From Campylobacterales bacterium (GTDB lineage Bacteria > Campylobacterota > Campylobacteria > Campylobacterales > QNZT01), in assembly GCA_027056215.1 (NCBI GenBank), contig JALULO010000271.1, positions 1 to 5,802 on the forward strand: a DNA stretch of 5,802 bases. Direction: 5' to 3'. The translations under genes were made by a program, and so were the position numbers. Below the pieces are notes generated by a model, which had not been told where the DNA came from, made no database searches, and worked only from the letters and a program-made list of their open reading frames with translations. This document shows, in pieces, positions 5,642 through 5,802 of this stretch; positions within the stretch are counted from its first letter, which is position 1, and every line of letters starts with the position of its first letter.

Positions 5642-5802
5642 TTATAAGTAATCATTTTTAAAGTTTACATATCGTGTTGCAGAATCGTACAGTTCTTTGA
5701 CTTCTTCATCTGTAAGTTCTCTGATAAGTTTTGCGGGAGAACCCATAATCAGGCTCTTTGGTGGAAATATTTTATTTTTTGTGACAAGTGATCCTGCCCC
5801 CA
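5642..5802 (-). CDS. Gamma-carbonic-anhydrase-like hexapeptide-repeat protein (C-terminal end only)
   Basis: The last 52 residues of a left-handed beta-helix protein are visible, beginning GAGSLVTKNK; the start lies beyond the window edge. The end of the hexapeptide coils (GAGSLVTKNKIFPPKSLIMG), followed by SPAKLIRELTDEEV and the helical tail with SATRYVNFKNDYL, is the characteristic C-terminus of the YrdA/PaaY/CaiE-type gamma-carbonic anhydrase family. These proteins are trimeric and many bind a metal through histidines, but those residues lie in the missing part, so catalytic activity cannot be judged. The gene points toward sqr with a 123-base gap; read-through or independent transcription are both possible. 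Confidence 0.88.
   Translation of the reverse strand, partial: GAGSLVTKNKIFPPKSLIMGSPAKLIRELTDEEVKELYDSATRYVNFKNDYL

Overview
The window looks like chromosome from a sulfur-oxidising member of the Campylobacterota (Sulfurimonas/Sulfurovum type). The basis is the AT-rich composition, the T-rich upstream regions with TACAAT/TATAAT boxes, strong AAGGAG ribosome binding sites, a long sulfide:quinone oxidoreductase, and the rpe and DnaQ-like exonuclease genes lying close together. The genus is inferred; no rRNA or other taxonomic marker is present.

Layout. Positions 3-1133 (+) hold the 3' part of a type II secretion/type IV pilus inner-membrane platform protein (GspF/PilC family). Its true start lies upstream of the window. 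A perfect AT-rich inverted repeat (1142-1168) with a short T run follows it. Next is a single small gene (1222-1644, +) that encodes only the N-terminal domain of RhuM-type proteins and has its own promoter-like box and ribosome binding site. A tightly packed + strand operon follows: rpe (1717-2358), trpF (2360-2956, starting one base after rpe stops) and a DEDDh 3'-5' exonuclease (2943-3737, overlapping trpF by 14 bases). This groups pentose-phosphate metabolism, tryptophan biosynthesis and DNA proofreading or repair without an evident functional link; translational coupling is likely.

The right part is on the - strand and converges on that operon. sqr (4046-5518) encodes a 490-residue flavoprotein that oxidises sulfide and passes the electrons to quinone. 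It is followed by a 58-codon gene (3781-3957) with a textbook ribosome binding site and a basic, hydrophobic C-terminal segment. A hairpin plus T run (3751-3768) then ends the transcript. A second, larger stem-loop (3988-4037) lies between sqr and the small gene, but its T run and its G-U pair suit the opposite strand. The two convergent transcripts may therefore overlap across the small gene. At the right edge (5642-5802, -) is the C-terminal end of a gamma-carbonic-anhydrase-like hexapeptide-repeat protein.

I see no CRISPR array, tRNA, rRNA, insertion sequence or defence island. The least ordinary elements are the 58-residue companion of sqr with its overlapping-terminator arrangement, and the stand-alone RhuM N-domain protein. 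No intergenic stretch exceeds 300 bases.
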